A stretch of 64,000 bases of DNA from Neoroseomonas marina (GCF_012927745.1 NZ_JABBKX010000002.1:907999-971998), one strand, 5' to 3'. Shown: positions 53,475-62,750, numbered from the stretch's first letter. Notes: generated from the letters alone by a model not told the origin. Numbers and translations are program-made.

Positions 53475-54715
53475 CAGTCGCTCCTCGCGAGGCCGTTGGA
53501 GAGGCTCGCCTCGATCTCTGCCGCGGTCAGGCCGGCTTCGGCGAGGATCTCCCGCGTATGCTGGCCGAGGCGCGGCGCAGGCGCGCGGATCGCCCCGGGG
53601 GTGCCGGACAGGCGCACCGGCACGGCGTGCATCGGGAACTGGCCCATATCCTCGTCGGGATAGTCGGCGACCAGCGCGCGCGCGTGGACGTGCGGGTCCG
53701 CCAGGAAGCCGGTGATGTCGTACACCGGGCCGATGGTGACTTCCGCCTGCTCGAAGAAGGCGACGTTCTCCGCCTGGGTCCGCTCGGCGACGAAGGCGCC
53801 GATGATGTCGTCCAGCTCGACCCCATGCACGACGCGCTGCTCGTTGGTCTGGAAGCGCGGATCGTCGCAGAGCTCCGGCCGGCCGATGGACCGAAGGACG
53901 CGCATCGCCATCGGCTGGGTGGACGCGGACAGCGCCACCCATAGGTCATCCTTGGTGCGATAGACGTTGCGCGGCGCGGATCCGGTGCTGCGGCTGCCGG
54001 TGCGCGGCTTCACTGCACCGGTCAGCCGGTAATTTGCCGCCTGCGGCCCGAGCGAATTGTACAGCGGATCGAGCAGCGGAAGATCGATCACCTGGCCCTT
54101 GCCGCCGTTGATCTCGACCTCGCGCAGCGCGGCCATGGCGGCGAAGGCGCCGGTCAGGCCGGCGATGCTGTCGGCGAGATACATCGGCGGCAGCACCGGC
54201 TCGCGATCCGCGAAGCCGTTCATGCTGGCGAATCCGGCGAAGCCCTCGACCAGCGTGCCGAAGCCCGGGCGGCGGCAATAGGGTCCGTCCTGCCCCCAGC
54301 CGGAGACACGGACGATGACGAGGCGCGGCTCGATCGCCAGCAGCGCCTCCGGGCCGAGGCCCATCGATTCCAGCGTCCCGGTGCGGAAGCTCTCGACCAG
54401 CATCGCCGCGCCGGGAATCAGGCGGCGGATCAGGTCCACCGCGCCGGCGTGGCGGAACTCCATGCACAGGCTGCGCTTGCCGCGGCTGTGGATCTTCCAG
54501 GTGGTCTCCACGCCCTTCACGCGCCAGTGGCGCAGCGTGTCGCCCTCGCGCGGCTCCACCTTGATGACGTCGGCGCCGAAGTCGACGAGGTGCTGGGTCA
54601 ACAGGTTGCCGGCCACGAGACGCGACAGGTCGATCACCTTGAGGCCGGATAGCGGCCCTGGAACGCCGGGCGTGTAGTCGGCCTTGGGCAGCGCGGGCAG
54701 GTCAGGCTGCGGCAT
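53474..54715 (-). CDS. CaiB/BaiF (family III) CoA-transferase
   Basis: The 413-residue protein has GPLSGLKVIDLSRLVAGNLL at its start, DFGADVIKVEPREGDTLRHW and RGKRSLCMEFRH. The probable catalytic Asp182 lies in PPMYLADSIAGLTGAFAA. It moves CoA between acids. It overlaps the ABC ATPase gene upstream by 14 bases and the CoA-ester lyase downstream by one base, so transport and CoA chemistry are one operon. Confidence 0.9.
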   Translation of the reverse strand: MPQPDLPALPKADYTPGVPGPLSGLKVIDLSRLVAGNLLTQHLVDFGADVIKVEPREGDTLRHWRVKGVETTWKIHSRGKRSLCMEFRHAGAVDLIRRLIPGAAMLVESFRTGTLESMGLGPEALLAIEPRLVIVRVSGWGQDGPYCRRPGFGTLVEGFAGFASMNGFADREPVLPPMYLADSIAGLTGAFAAMAALREVEINGGKGQVIDLPLLDPLYNSLGPQAANYRLTGAVKPRTGSRSTGSAPRNVYRTKDDLWVALSASTQPMAMRVLRSIGRPELCDDPRFQTNEQRVVHGVELDDIIGAFVAERTQAENVAFFEQAEVTIGPVYDITGFLADPHVHARALVADYPDEDMGQFPMHAVPVRLSGTPGAIRAPAPRLGQHTREILAEAGLTAAEIEASLSNGLARSD

Positions 54716-55799
54716 TGGCAGCCCCCCGGAACAGGATGCACCCGGACCGCGGCAGCCAGAGGCGCACTGCGTCTGCATGAGGGGGTGTCTCGATCTCGAG
54801 ACGCAGCGGCCCGCCGCCGAGGTCGAGGCCGACTTGCCAGCGGCCGCCGACATAGGACCGCGACAGCACGCGCGCCGTGATGACGGAGCCGTCCGGGGTG
54901 GCGCCTTCGCCCGACGCGGCCACGCGCATCTGCTCGGGGCGGAACGCCAGCATGACCTGGGCGCCGGACTCCGGCGGCCGTTCGGCCGCGATGTCCACGC
55001 GCTGACCATCGGCGAGTTCCAGCGTCGCCGCGCCGCCGGCGACAGCAGCGACCCTGGCCGGCAGGAAGTTGGTGGTGCCGATGAAATCCGCGACGAAGGG
55101 ATCGGCGGGCCGCTCGTAGATGTCCTGCGGCGTGCCGAGTTGCGCAATGCGCCCGCCATTCATCACCACGATGCGGTCGGACAGCGACAATGCCTCGATC
55201 TGGTCGTGGGTTACGTAGATGGTCGTCAGGCCGAGCCGGGTGCGCAGCTCGGCGAGCCAGGTGCGCGCGCGGTCCCGCAGCTTGGCGTCGAGATTCGACA
55301 GCGGCTCGTCCAGCAGCAGGATGGACGGCTGGTAGACCAGGGTGCGCGCCAGCGCGACGCGCTGCTGCTGCCCGCCGGAGAGCATGTGCGGGTAGCGGTC
55401 GGCATAGGGCTCCATTTCGACCAGCGCGAGCACTTCCGCGATGCGGCGCTTCCGTTCGGCGGCCTTCACCTTGCGGAGAGTCAGCGGGAAGGCGACGTTG
55501 TCGGCGACCGTCATGTGCGGCCACAGCGCATAGGACTGGAAGACAAGCCCGCAGCCGCGCGCTTCCGGCGGGAGATAAGTCCCGCGACTGCCGTCGAAAT
55601 AGACCTTCCCACCGACGGTGATGCGCCCCGCATCCGGTCGGTCGAGGCCGGCGACGGCGGCGAGCGTCGTCGATTTGCCGCAGCCGGAGGGGCCCAACAG
55701 GGTGACGAACTCGCCGTCGGCGACGTGGATGGACACGTCGTCCACCGCGCGTACCTCGCCGAAGCGCTTGACCAGACCTTCGATCTTCAGATCAGCCAT
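54702..55799 (-). CDS. ABC transporter ATP-binding protein, iron/polyamine type (FbpC/PotA-like)
   Basis: The 365-residue ATPase has Walker A GPSGCGKST, signature LSGGQQQRV, Walker B ILLLDEPLSNLDAKLRD and switch His in VTHDQIEAL. A C-terminal TOBE-type regulatory domain with MLAFRPEQMRV follows. It serves the fused permease at 55792, whose stop it overlaps by eight bases. Confidence 0.9.
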   Translation of the reverse strand: MADLKIEGLVKRFGEVRAVDDVSIHVADGEFVTLLGPSGCGKSTTLAAVAGLDRPDAGRITVGGKVYFDGSRGTYLPPEARGCGLVFQSYALWPHMTVADNVAFPLTLRKVKAAERKRRIAEVLALVEMEPYADRYPHMLSGGQQQRVALARTLVYQPSILLLDEPLSNLDAKLRDRARTWLAELRTRLGLTTIYVTHDQIEALSLSDRIVVMNGGRIAQLGTPQDIYERPADPFVADFIGTTNFLPARVAAVAGGAATLELADGQRVDIAAERPPESGAQVMLAFRPEQMRVAASGEGATPDGSVITARVLSRSYVGGRWQVGLDLGGGPLRLEIETPPHADAVRLWLPRSGCILFRGAANAAA

Positions 55800-57516
55800 G
55801 GAGTTTCACTCCGAAAATGGTGCGCGCGGTCGTGATGCAGACCGCGATGACGACGACCTGGATGGCTGCGAGGCTGGCGACGACGCCCACTTCCCCTTGG
55901 ACCCAGGTCTGCAGCAAGGCTGTGCCGATCACCTCGCTGCCCGGGGCGAAGAGGAAGATCGCGGTCGAGTATTCCTTGAAGAAGGAGATGAAGAGGATGG
56001 TGTAGCAGGCGACCAGCGCAGGGCGCATGAGCGGCGCCATGATGCGGCGCGTGGTTGTCCACCAGTCCGCGCCCTGCACGCGCGCGGCGCGGTCGAGATC
56101 CGGGCTGACCTGCAGCAGCATCGGCGCGACGGCGCCGAGGCCGGTCGGGATGAAGCGCATGGTGAAGGCGATCACCAGGATCCAGATCGAGTTGCGGATG
56201 CCACCGAGGCCCGGCAGCAGCGCGAAGGCGTAGAAGAAGCCGATGCCGGCGACGACCCCGGGGATCGCGCGCGGGAACAGCGCCGTATAGTGCAGGGCGT
56301 TGCGGAAGCGGAACTCCGACCGGTGCACGATCAGCGCGATCATGCCGATCAGGGCCGTCGCGCCGGCGGCGCCGACCAGGCTCACCACGAAGGAATTCGT
56401 GATGGACCGCGCATAGACCGGCTCACGCCACAGGATCTCGAAGTTCTCGAGGGTGAGGACATCGACGAGCGGCACCATCGGCGACAGGAACGACGTGAAG
56501 GCGCGCAGCACCAGCATGCCGATCGGCGCGACGCCGGTCAGCACGACATAGGCGACGCAAGCGGCGAAGAGAGGCCAGCGCAGCCCGCCGAGCCGGAAGG
56601 GCCGCGGCCGTGTGGCCTTGCCGCCGAGCGTGACGAAGCGGCGCGTGTTGCCGAGCAGTCGGCCCTGCAGCCAGACCAGGAACACGATCACCACCAGCAT
56701 GAGCGCGGCGGCCGTCGCCACCAGCCCGTGGTCGGGGCGCGGGGATGTGGCGCTGATGTTGTAGAGGAAGGTGGTGAGCACGGTGACACCGGCAGGCTCG
56801 CCGAAGATCAGCGGCACCGACAGCAGCTCGAGCCCGATCGTGAAGTTCAGCACCGCGCTGTAGGCGATCGCCGGCATCATCAGCGGCAATGTGATGCGCC
56901 ACAGCGTGCGGAAGGTCCCGGCGCCGGAGACGCGTGCCGCTTCCTCGAGCGTCGGGTCGGTCATGCCGGCGGAGGACAGGCAGTAGAGATAGGCGAGCGG
57001 TGCCTGCGATACGCCGGCGATGACCGCCATGCCGCCGATCGAATAGAGGTTCCACGGCGCTTCGCCGAGGATGGACTGCCAGAACAGCGTGATGTAGCCG
57101 GCCGGTCCGTAGATCGAGTACCAGCCGAAGGAGAGCACCAGCGCCGACAGGTAGATCGGCCACAGGAACAGCTCTCCGAGCACGCGCGCGCCGGGCAAGT
57201 CGGTGCGGCCGAACAGGATGGCGGCCGCCGTGCCGAAGACCTGAGCGACGATGGTGGAGAGCGCCGCCAGCAGGAAGGTGTTCCACAGGACGGTGCCGAA
57301 GCCGTCCGTCTGCGCCAGGCGCGCGAAGTTGCCGAGGGTCAGGCGCGCATCGTGGTCGTACAACGCGCCGGTCAGGAACGATTGGTACAGGATCGGCACC
57401 AGCGGTGCCGCGACCAGCACCACCACCAGCGCGGCCATGCCGTACTGAATCGGCACCTCACGGCGGAAACGGCCCGGGGCGGCAGCCGCCCCGGGTTCGG
57501 CAATGGCGTTGCTCAT
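55792..57516 (-). CDS. Fused ABC transporter permease, FbpB-like
   Basis: The 574-residue protein has about 12 membrane helices in two halves, each with an ATPase-docking loop: EEAARVSGAGTFRTLWRITLPLM and DRAARVQGADWWTTTRRIMAPLM. The double-length permease is typical of ferric-iron, thiamine or phosphonate-type importers. It would serve as the whole channel. Confidence 0.9.
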   Translation of the reverse strand: MSNAIAEPGAAAAPGRFRREVPIQYGMAALVVVLVAAPLVPILYQSFLTGALYDHDARLTLGNFARLAQTDGFGTVLWNTFLLAALSTIVAQVFGTAAAILFGRTDLPGARVLGELFLWPIYLSALVLSFGWYSIYGPAGYITLFWQSILGEAPWNLYSIGGMAVIAGVSQAPLAYLYCLSSAGMTDPTLEEAARVSGAGTFRTLWRITLPLMMPAIAYSAVLNFTIGLELLSVPLIFGEPAGVTVLTTFLYNISATSPRPDHGLVATAAALMLVVIVFLVWLQGRLLGNTRRFVTLGGKATRPRPFRLGGLRWPLFAACVAYVVLTGVAPIGMLVLRAFTSFLSPMVPLVDVLTLENFEILWREPVYARSITNSFVVSLVGAAGATALIGMIALIVHRSEFRFRNALHYTALFPRAIPGVVAGIGFFYAFALLPGLGGIRNSIWILVIAFTMRFIPTGLGAVAPMLLQVSPDLDRAARVQGADWWTTTRRIMAPLMRPALVACYTILFISFFKEYSTAIFLFAPGSEVIGTALLQTWVQGEVGVVASLAAIQVVVIAVCITTARTIFGVKLHG

Positions 57517-57520
57517 CGCG

Positions 57521-58675
57521 TCAGCGGACGCCGTAGGCGGTGCGCCAGCGCTCGAGGAAGCTGTCGTAGTCGGTCACCATCTTGGGGTCGTAGCTGATGA
57601 AGGCCATGTTCTGCTCCCCGCCGATCGCCTCGGAGATCGAGCTGAAGGTGTGGCGGATGCCGTCGCCCGGACGGACATCCGGCCGCGCCGGTGTCAGCCC
57701 GCCGCGGCCGAAGGCCTGCTGGCCTTCGGCGGAGGCGATGTAGTCGAGCATCAGCTTCGCCGCGTTGACATTGCGCGAGCCCTTCGGCACGCCGACGCCG
57801 CGCACGACGACGGGCTGTCCATCCCCGATGAAGTTCCAGCCAAGGACGCGGGCGCGCGCGGCGTCGTTGAGCCGCGGCCAGAAGGTGATGGCCGAGACGA
57901 ACCAGCCCATCACGTATTCGCCGGCGGTCACCTTCTCGGTCATCGGGCCGCCGGAGCGTTCCCAGCGCGGCTGCAGCTCGGCGAGCTGCCGGAACCAGTT
58001 CCAGGCCTGGTCACCATGCTGGCGCACGAAGGCGTAGTTGCCGGAATAGCCGAGCCCGCTGTTGTGCGCGCCGTAACTGGTGATCTTGCTGCGCCACGGT
58101 CCGCGGTTGGCCAAGGCGCGTTCCACGAACTGCGCGAAGGTCTTGGGCGCCTGCGCGTCGGGCACCAGCATCTTGTTGTAGATGAACACCAGCGGATCGG
58201 CCGAGCAGGTGTAGACGCCGGGGATCGGCTTCGCCCAGGCCGGCCAGGCGGCGTCCTCCGGCGACTTGTAGTCAAGGATCTCGCTGCGGGCCTGGAGCTG
58301 CAGCCAGCCGGCGGGATCGGGGGTCGCGAGCAGGTCGCCGGTGCGTGCGTTGGTTCCGCGCTCGGCGAGGTAGCGCTCGAAGACGTCACGCGTGTTGGGC
58401 AAGTCCAGCGTCTCGACGCGAATGCCGGGGTAGCGGGCATTGTAGCCCTGGATAACCGGGCGCCAGTTCTCCGGCGACATCACGGAATAGATGAGCAGCG
58501 AGCCCTCGCGCTGCGCAGCGGCCACGATCTCGTCGTAGCCGGTCGGATAGTTCGCTGGCGCGCCCTGTCCCGAGGGACGCGCACCCTGCGCGAAAGCCGG
58601 GCGGGCCAGCGTGTCGGCGGCGAAAGCGCCGGCAACGGGGAGCGACAGCACCGAACGGCGCCGGATCGTGGTCAT
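57521..58675 (-). CDS. Extracellular solute-binding protein, iron(III)/small-molecule type
   Basis: The 384-residue protein has an export signal (TTIRRRSVLSLPVAGAFAA) and type-1/6 binding-protein segments: EGSLLIYSVMSPENWRPVIQGYNARYPGI, IYNKMLVPDAQAPKTFAQF and NAAKLMLDYIASAEGQQAFG. The ligand may be a metal complex or, given the CaiB and HpcH genes in the operon, an organic acid. ATG 58675 was chosen at the signal peptide, with GGGAAGGA upstream. It heads the operon. Confidence 0.87.
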   Translation of the reverse strand: MTTIRRRSVLSLPVAGAFAADTLARPAFAQGARPSGQGAPANYPTGYDEIVAAAQREGSLLIYSVMSPENWRPVIQGYNARYPGIRVETLDLPNTRDVFERYLAERGTNARTGDLLATPDPAGWLQLQARSEILDYKSPEDAAWPAWAKPIPGVYTCSADPLVFIYNKMLVPDAQAPKTFAQFVERALANRGPWRSKITSYGAHNSGLGYSGNYAFVRQHGDQAWNWFRQLAELQPRWERSGGPMTEKVTAGEYVMGWFVSAITFWPRLNDAARARVLGWNFIGDGQPVVVRGVGVPKGSRNVNAAKLMLDYIASAEGQQAFGRGGLTPARPDVRPGDGIRHTFSSISEAIGGEQNMAFISYDPKMVTDYDSFLERWRTAYGVR

Positions 58676-58753
58676 GGCCTCGTTTCCTTCCCGGGGGCGG
58701 TCGTGGCAGCGACCACCTGCATCGTGTTGTTGCTTCGAGCTTGCCGCTCGCGA

Positions 58754-58780
58754 CAATTGGCGCAAGAATTGGCGCCAATT
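58754..58780. promoter_or_regulatory. GntR operator candidate in a divergent promoter
   Basis: AATTGGCGCCAATT (58767-58780) is a perfect 14-base palindrome. A third half-site, CAATTGGCGC (58754-58763), lies just before it. They sit between the divergent transporter operon (start 58675) and the GntR gene (start 58839), so the GntR protein probably binds here and controls both. Confidence 0.6.
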
Positions 58781-58838
58781 CATGCTAGGCTGTGCCGCCC
58801 ACTGTCGCAAGGCGGTTTTTCCCGAGGAAACTCGATCC

Positions 58839-59492
58839 ATGAACGTTCAGCAGCGGCCGAAGCGCGGCCTCGCGATGGAAATCGCCATGCTGATCCGGTG
58901 CGGCGAGTACCGCGCGGGCGAGTGGCTGCGGCAGATCGACCTCGAGCAACGGCTCGGCGCCAATCGCTTCGACGTCCGGACGGCGCTGGCGGAACTGGCG
59001 CTGCGCGGCACCGTGCAGCATGTGCCGAACCGGGGTTTCCGCGTCTCCTCCTTCGATCGCGTGCGGCTGCGGCAGATGCTGGAGGTCCGGGTTCTGCTGG
59101 AAGTCGAGGCGGCGGTGGCGGCGCTGCCGCATGTGGACGCGGCGGCGCTGGAGGTGCTGCGCGGGGAGATGTTGGCCTTCGAGCTGGCCGCGGAGGGTGG
59201 CACGCGCGCCGAGCAGAATCGAGCGAACCTCGCCTTCCATGACGGGCTGTACGCGCTGACCCCCAATCGCGCGCTGGCGGAGATGGTGACCGAGGTGCGG
59301 GAGCGTGCGCGCCTGTGGCCGACTGCGTTGTGGCCGTCGGCTGGGGCCCTGCGGCAGAGCGTGGAGGGGCACCGCCAGATCATGATGGCGCTGGAACGGG
59401 CTGACGCCGCGGCTCTGGCCGACTCGGTGCGGGCGCATATCCGGAACTCGATCGCCAATGATCCGTCACTGGAAGTGGCAGGGGAGTCGTGA
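58839..59492 (+). CDS. GntR-family transcriptional regulator (FCD domain)
   Basis: The 217-residue protein has an N-terminal GntR winged helix (IRCGEYRAGEWLRQIDLEQRLGANRFDVRTALAEL, in parts) and a C-terminal all-helical FCD domain with His in LAFHDGLY and VEGHRQIMMALERAD. FCD proteins sense organic acids, which agrees with the CoA-transferase and lyase genes in the divergent operon. GAGGAAA lies eight bases before the ATG. Confidence 0.87.
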   Translation: MNVQQRPKRGLAMEIAMLIRCGEYRAGEWLRQIDLEQRLGANRFDVRTALAELALRGTVQHVPNRGFRVSSFDRVRLRQMLEVRVLLEVEAAVAALPHVDAAALEVLRGEMLAFELAAEGGTRAEQNRANLAFHDGLYALTPNRALAEMVTEVRERARLWPTALWPSAGALRQSVEGHRQIMMALERADAAALADSVRAHIRNSIANDPSLEVAGES

Positions 59493-59555
59493 GGCCAGGA
59501 TCACCGGAGGTTGACGGAGCGGGATATCCCGGGCTTTGGCCGTGTCGGCTACACC

Positions 59556-60161
59556 ATGCGGACCATGATGACATTCCTGAGCAGCGAGGTTCTGGAGGAT
59601 CTCCGCCGCCGATACGCCGAGCCGCACCGCAGGGCGCATACATGGGATCGGGTCGCTGAGCTGCTGCGTTGTGCTGAAGATGTCGTCAACGGCATTGCCG
59701 AGCCGCCGGCATTCATCCTGGCGATCCTGTTTCACCGAGCGGTGTTCGATCCGCGGACGAGCGATTCCGCGGCACGCAGCGCGGAGCTGTTGCGGCGCGC
59801 GATCGGCCCTGCCGTTCCGATGCGGACGCTGGATCGCGCCGCCGCACTGATCCTCGCCATCGACGGGGGTGAGATACCAGAGACCGACGATCCGTCGCTG
59901 CGCGGGGATGCGGCATTGCTCCTCGACTTCCGCAACGCTGTGCTCGGCAGTGACTATCGGCGTTTCGCGGCCTACGAGCAGGCCTTGCGTGTTGAAGCCG
60001 CGCATTTGGCCCCCGAGCGATATGACATGGCGCGTTCGGCTGCCTTGCGGATGTTGCTCTGGCGGGACCGCATCTTTTTCACCGATCGATTCTACCTGGC
60101 CTGCGAGAAGCGGGCGCGCCGGAACATCCAGGCCGTCATTGCGCATCACGAAGCGGCGTAG
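59556..60161 (+). CDS. HD-superfamily phosphohydrolase-like protein with altered HD dyad
   Basis: The 201-residue protein resembles small predicted HD phosphohydrolases: YAEPHRRAHTWDRVAELL near residues 20-37 and ILFHRAVFDPRTSDSAARSAEL near 57-78. The family normally reads FHD at the second motif; here His60 is followed by Arg61, so metal binding and catalysis may be lost. The start is uncertain: ATG 59556 gives the length seen in relatives, while a TTG at 59511 touches its GGAGG site too closely. Function is unknown. Confidence 0.6.
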   Translation: MRTMMTFLSSEVLEDLRRRYAEPHRRAHTWDRVAELLRCAEDVVNGIAEPPAFILAILFHRAVFDPRTSDSAARSAELLRRAIGPAVPMRTLDRAAALILAIDGGEIPETDDPSLRGDAALLLDFRNAVLGSDYRRFAAYEQALRVEAAHLAPERYDMARSAALRMLLWRDRIFFTDRFYLACEKRARRNIQAVIAHHEAA

Positions 60162-60562
60162 GGCGAAACCCCAGTCTGCCATACCATCGGCGGCGCGTCA
60201 TGAGGATCAGCCCCTAGGCCATCAGGAGCAGTTCGAAAGCGATCATGCCAGAAGCGCCATGAGTGCCAGGTTGAGCGAGGGATCGCTCGGCACAGCGCAT
60301 GGGCATCCGGCGTCGCGTGGGGCGCAATCTGAGCGGGTTGCGCGACGAACGTGGCCTCAATCAGAAGGAGCCTGCCTTTGACGCGGACGACGTCGATGTT
60401 CAGTTCACGTGGTCTCTATGCCGCGATCCCCTTTGGAGGCAGAGCGTGATCCTCGGCTCCTCCGTCGCGAGTCTGCGCGAGACTGAGCCAGAACTTCTCG
60501 CCCCGATCCAGTCGCGCATGAGAGTATCCTGCAGAACACGATAAAGGGGGCTTCGAACGACG
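60162..60562. other. Intergenic region holding a decayed XRE-type regulator
   Basis: About 400 bases between the HD-type gene and mucR. It contains the XRE relic at 60299-60544 and nothing else I can name. The promoter of mucR should lie near the right end. Confidence 0.4.
60299..60544 (+). pseudogene. Decayed XRE (HTH_3) family regulator
   Basis: The frame reads MGIRRRVGRNLSGLRDERGLNQKEPAF, then after a garbled centre SVILGSSVASLRETEPELLAPI. These match the first helices and the 'LA.ALGVEP.ELL' end of a typical XRE DNA-binding domain, usually 'VGRNIRRLREERGLSQE.LA'. The recognition helix is missing or frameshifted, so the 81-residue product is unlikely to work. Confidence 0.55.
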
Positions 60563-60997
60563 ATGACACAGGACAAGGACAACCTGCTGAAGCTGACAGC
60601 GTCGATCGTCGCCGCGCACGTCTCCCACAACCCGGTTCCGACCGGCGACCTGCCTGCGTTGATCACAGGCGTCTATTCATCCCTGGTGGGCACGCGGGAG
60701 GCGATGGAGACGCCGGCTTCGGCAAAGGCCGAGCCCGCCGTGCCGATCAGGCGATCCATCCGGCGCGACCATCTGGTCTGTCTGGAGGATGGCCGGAAGC
60801 TCAAGATGCTCAAGCGGTACCTGGCCACAGCGTACAATCTGACGCCCGACCAGTACCGGCATAAGTGGGGGCTGCCGTCGGACTATCCCATGGTGGCGCC
60901 TTCCTACTCGGAGCGGCGGTCGGCGCTTGCCAAGGAAATTGGCCTAGGTTCTGGCGGCCGCCGCGGTGCGGTCGCTGCGAGCACACGGAAGAAGTAG
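60563..60997 (+). CDS. mucR: MucR/Ros-family transcriptional regulator
   Basis: The 144-residue protein has the MucR core LVCLEDGRKLKMLKRYLATAY, then LTPDQYRHKWGLPSDYPMVAP and YSERRSALAKEIGLG. In classical Ros the zinc is held by two Cys and two His. Here only Cys73 remains, and the His positions are Tyr86 and Ala90, so a zinc-free fold is expected, as reported for some rhizobial relatives. MucR proteins are nucleoid-like global regulators. A GGGGG run lies about ten bases before the ATG. Confidence 0.85.
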   Translation: MTQDKDNLLKLTASIVAAHVSHNPVPTGDLPALITGVYSSLVGTREAMETPASAKAEPAVPIRRSIRRDHLVCLEDGRKLKMLKRYLATAYNLTPDQYRHKWGLPSDYPMVAPSYSERRSALAKEIGLGSGGRRGAVAASTRKK

Positions 60998-61157
60998 ATC
61001 GAGATGGAGGCGGAGTGACTCCTCACCGTAGCTGCTGTCATCCCGCCAGGATCGGTGACACGCAGATCGCGCTTTGACGCATGGTGCTGGAGCCTACCGA
61101 TCACGTCAGCACCGGCACCTCTCGCCGTACGCGTGTCGGTAGCCGCACCACGTGCAC

Positions 61158-62750
61158 TCACGCCTGTCGCTTGATGTTCCAGAAGACAGGTGGACCTGCC
61201 AGCACGCCGTCCAGCTCCCGACGATAAGCCGTTGGCTGAAAGTACTGCCCGAGCGGGAGATACGGGACTTCGACGAAGGCAAGGCGCTGCATCTCCACAG
61301 CAATGCGCCGCTGCGCATCGAGGTCGGGCGCATCGATCCAGTCGGAGGCGAGATCCTCCATCCTTGGTATCGAAGGCCAGCCGAACCAGGCGCGTTCTCC
61401 ACCACCCCGAACCAACTGATGCACCCCTGGATTCAGCAAATCCAGCGACGCGAAGCCCGTGTAGAAGCACGACCAGCCGCCGCGCTCGACGGGTTCACGG
61501 CTGGAACGGCGCTGCGCCACCGTGCCCCAGTCGGTCGCCACGTGATCCACATTGAGACCGAGGCGGCGGAACAGGTCCGACCCCACCTCGCCCGCCGCCT
61601 TGCCCGTTGGGAAATCCGCCGAGACCAGAGACACGATGCGCTCGCCGCGATATCCGGCCTCGCGGATCGCGTGACGAGAGCGCTCGAGGTCACGTGGAGC
61701 GGTGATGGCCTCGATCCCGGAGCCGGTGGCAAGCGGTGAGCCCGGCGGCCAGATGCCGACGCCGTCGCGCCAGGCGTCGGGCGCCGCACCTGCAACTGCC
61801 GTCATGAAATCGGCCTGGTTCAGGGCACCCAGCAGAGCGCGACGTAGCGCGACGTTGTCGAATGGCGGCTGGAGGTGATTGAAGCGGCAGATGCTGATCG
61901 TTCCAAGCAACGGTGTCGTCACGACGGTCACATCGTCCCGGCGACGCAGCAGCGGCAGCAGATCGAAGGCAGGCTGTTCCCACCAATCGACCTCCCTGCG
62001 TTGCAAGGCAGCAGCGGCGGTCGCGGGATCGGGTAAGGTGTGCCATTCGACACGGTCGAGCCAGACGCGCTTCGGGCCCGCCGTCCATTCGGGATTGCCG
62101 CCACTGCGAGGGCGATAGCCTTCGAATCTCTCGTAGACGGCGAGCGCCCCAGGCACTCTCTCCTCGGCGCGAAAGCAGAAGGGCCCGGAACCCACGACGT
62201 CCGACTGTGGTTGCCACGGATCCGTGTTCGCGATGCGCTCGGGCATGATGGCGCAGATCGGGGAGGCCAGCTTTCCAAGCGCGTCGAGCATGGGCCCAAA
62301 CGGCCGTGCGAGGCGGATCGTGAACGTCCGATCGTCGGCGGCCGAGATTTCGTCTGTCCGCATGGCCAGCAACTGACCAAGTGGATCGCGGCGCCACCAG
62401 CGCCGGATGGAGGCAACGCAATCGCGGGCGCGCACCCTTTCACCATCGTGAAAAGCAAGCCCATCGCGCAACCGAAAGGTCCAACGCCGTCCCTCGTCCT
62501 CAACCAAATGGCCTTCGACCATCTGTGGGACCGGACGTAGCGACGCATCCAGGCCGTAAAGCGTATCGTAGACGAGGAGCGCGTGATTGCGTGTCACGTA
62601 GGCACTCGTGACGATGGGGTCGAGGATGGTGAGATCCGCTTGCGGGACGAAGCGGAGTGTCCGCGCGCGAACGGGCTGCGCCCTGGTCGCAGGTGCAGGG
62701 AGAACAAGCGCGGTCGAAACCGCATGGATCAGGCGCCGACGACTCGTCAT
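61158..62750 (-). CDS. ABC transporter substrate-binding protein, peptide/nickel (SBP_bac_5) family
   Basis: The 530-residue protein has an export signal (TSRRRLIHAVSTALVLPAPA) and the segments RFVPQADLTILDP, LYGLD, GLAFHDGERVRARDCVASI and VGSGPFCF. It is a paralogue of the protein at 7068-8645. No permease or ATPase is adjacent. ATG 62750 starts at the signal peptide; ATG 62777 is an alternative. It is divergent from an AraC-type regulator. Confidence 0.87.
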   Translation of the reverse strand: MTSRRRLIHAVSTALVLPAPATRAQPVRARTLRFVPQADLTILDPIVTSAYVTRNHALLVYDTLYGLDASLRPVPQMVEGHLVEDEGRRWTFRLRDGLAFHDGERVRARDCVASIRRWWRRDPLGQLLAMRTDEISAADDRTFTIRLARPFGPMLDALGKLASPICAIMPERIANTDPWQPQSDVVGSGPFCFRAEERVPGALAVYERFEGYRPRSGGNPEWTAGPKRVWLDRVEWHTLPDPATAAAALQRREVDWWEQPAFDLLPLLRRRDDVTVVTTPLLGTISICRFNHLQPPFDNVALRRALLGALNQADFMTAVAGAAPDAWRDGVGIWPPGSPLATGSGIEAITAPRDLERSRHAIREAGYRGERIVSLVSADFPTGKAAGEVGSDLFRRLGLNVDHVATDWGTVAQRRSSREPVERGGWSCFYTGFASLDLLNPGVHQLVRGGGERAWFGWPSIPRMEDLASDWIDAPDLDAQRRIAVEMQRLAFVEVPYLPLGQYFQPTAYRRELDGVLAGPPVFWNIKRQA

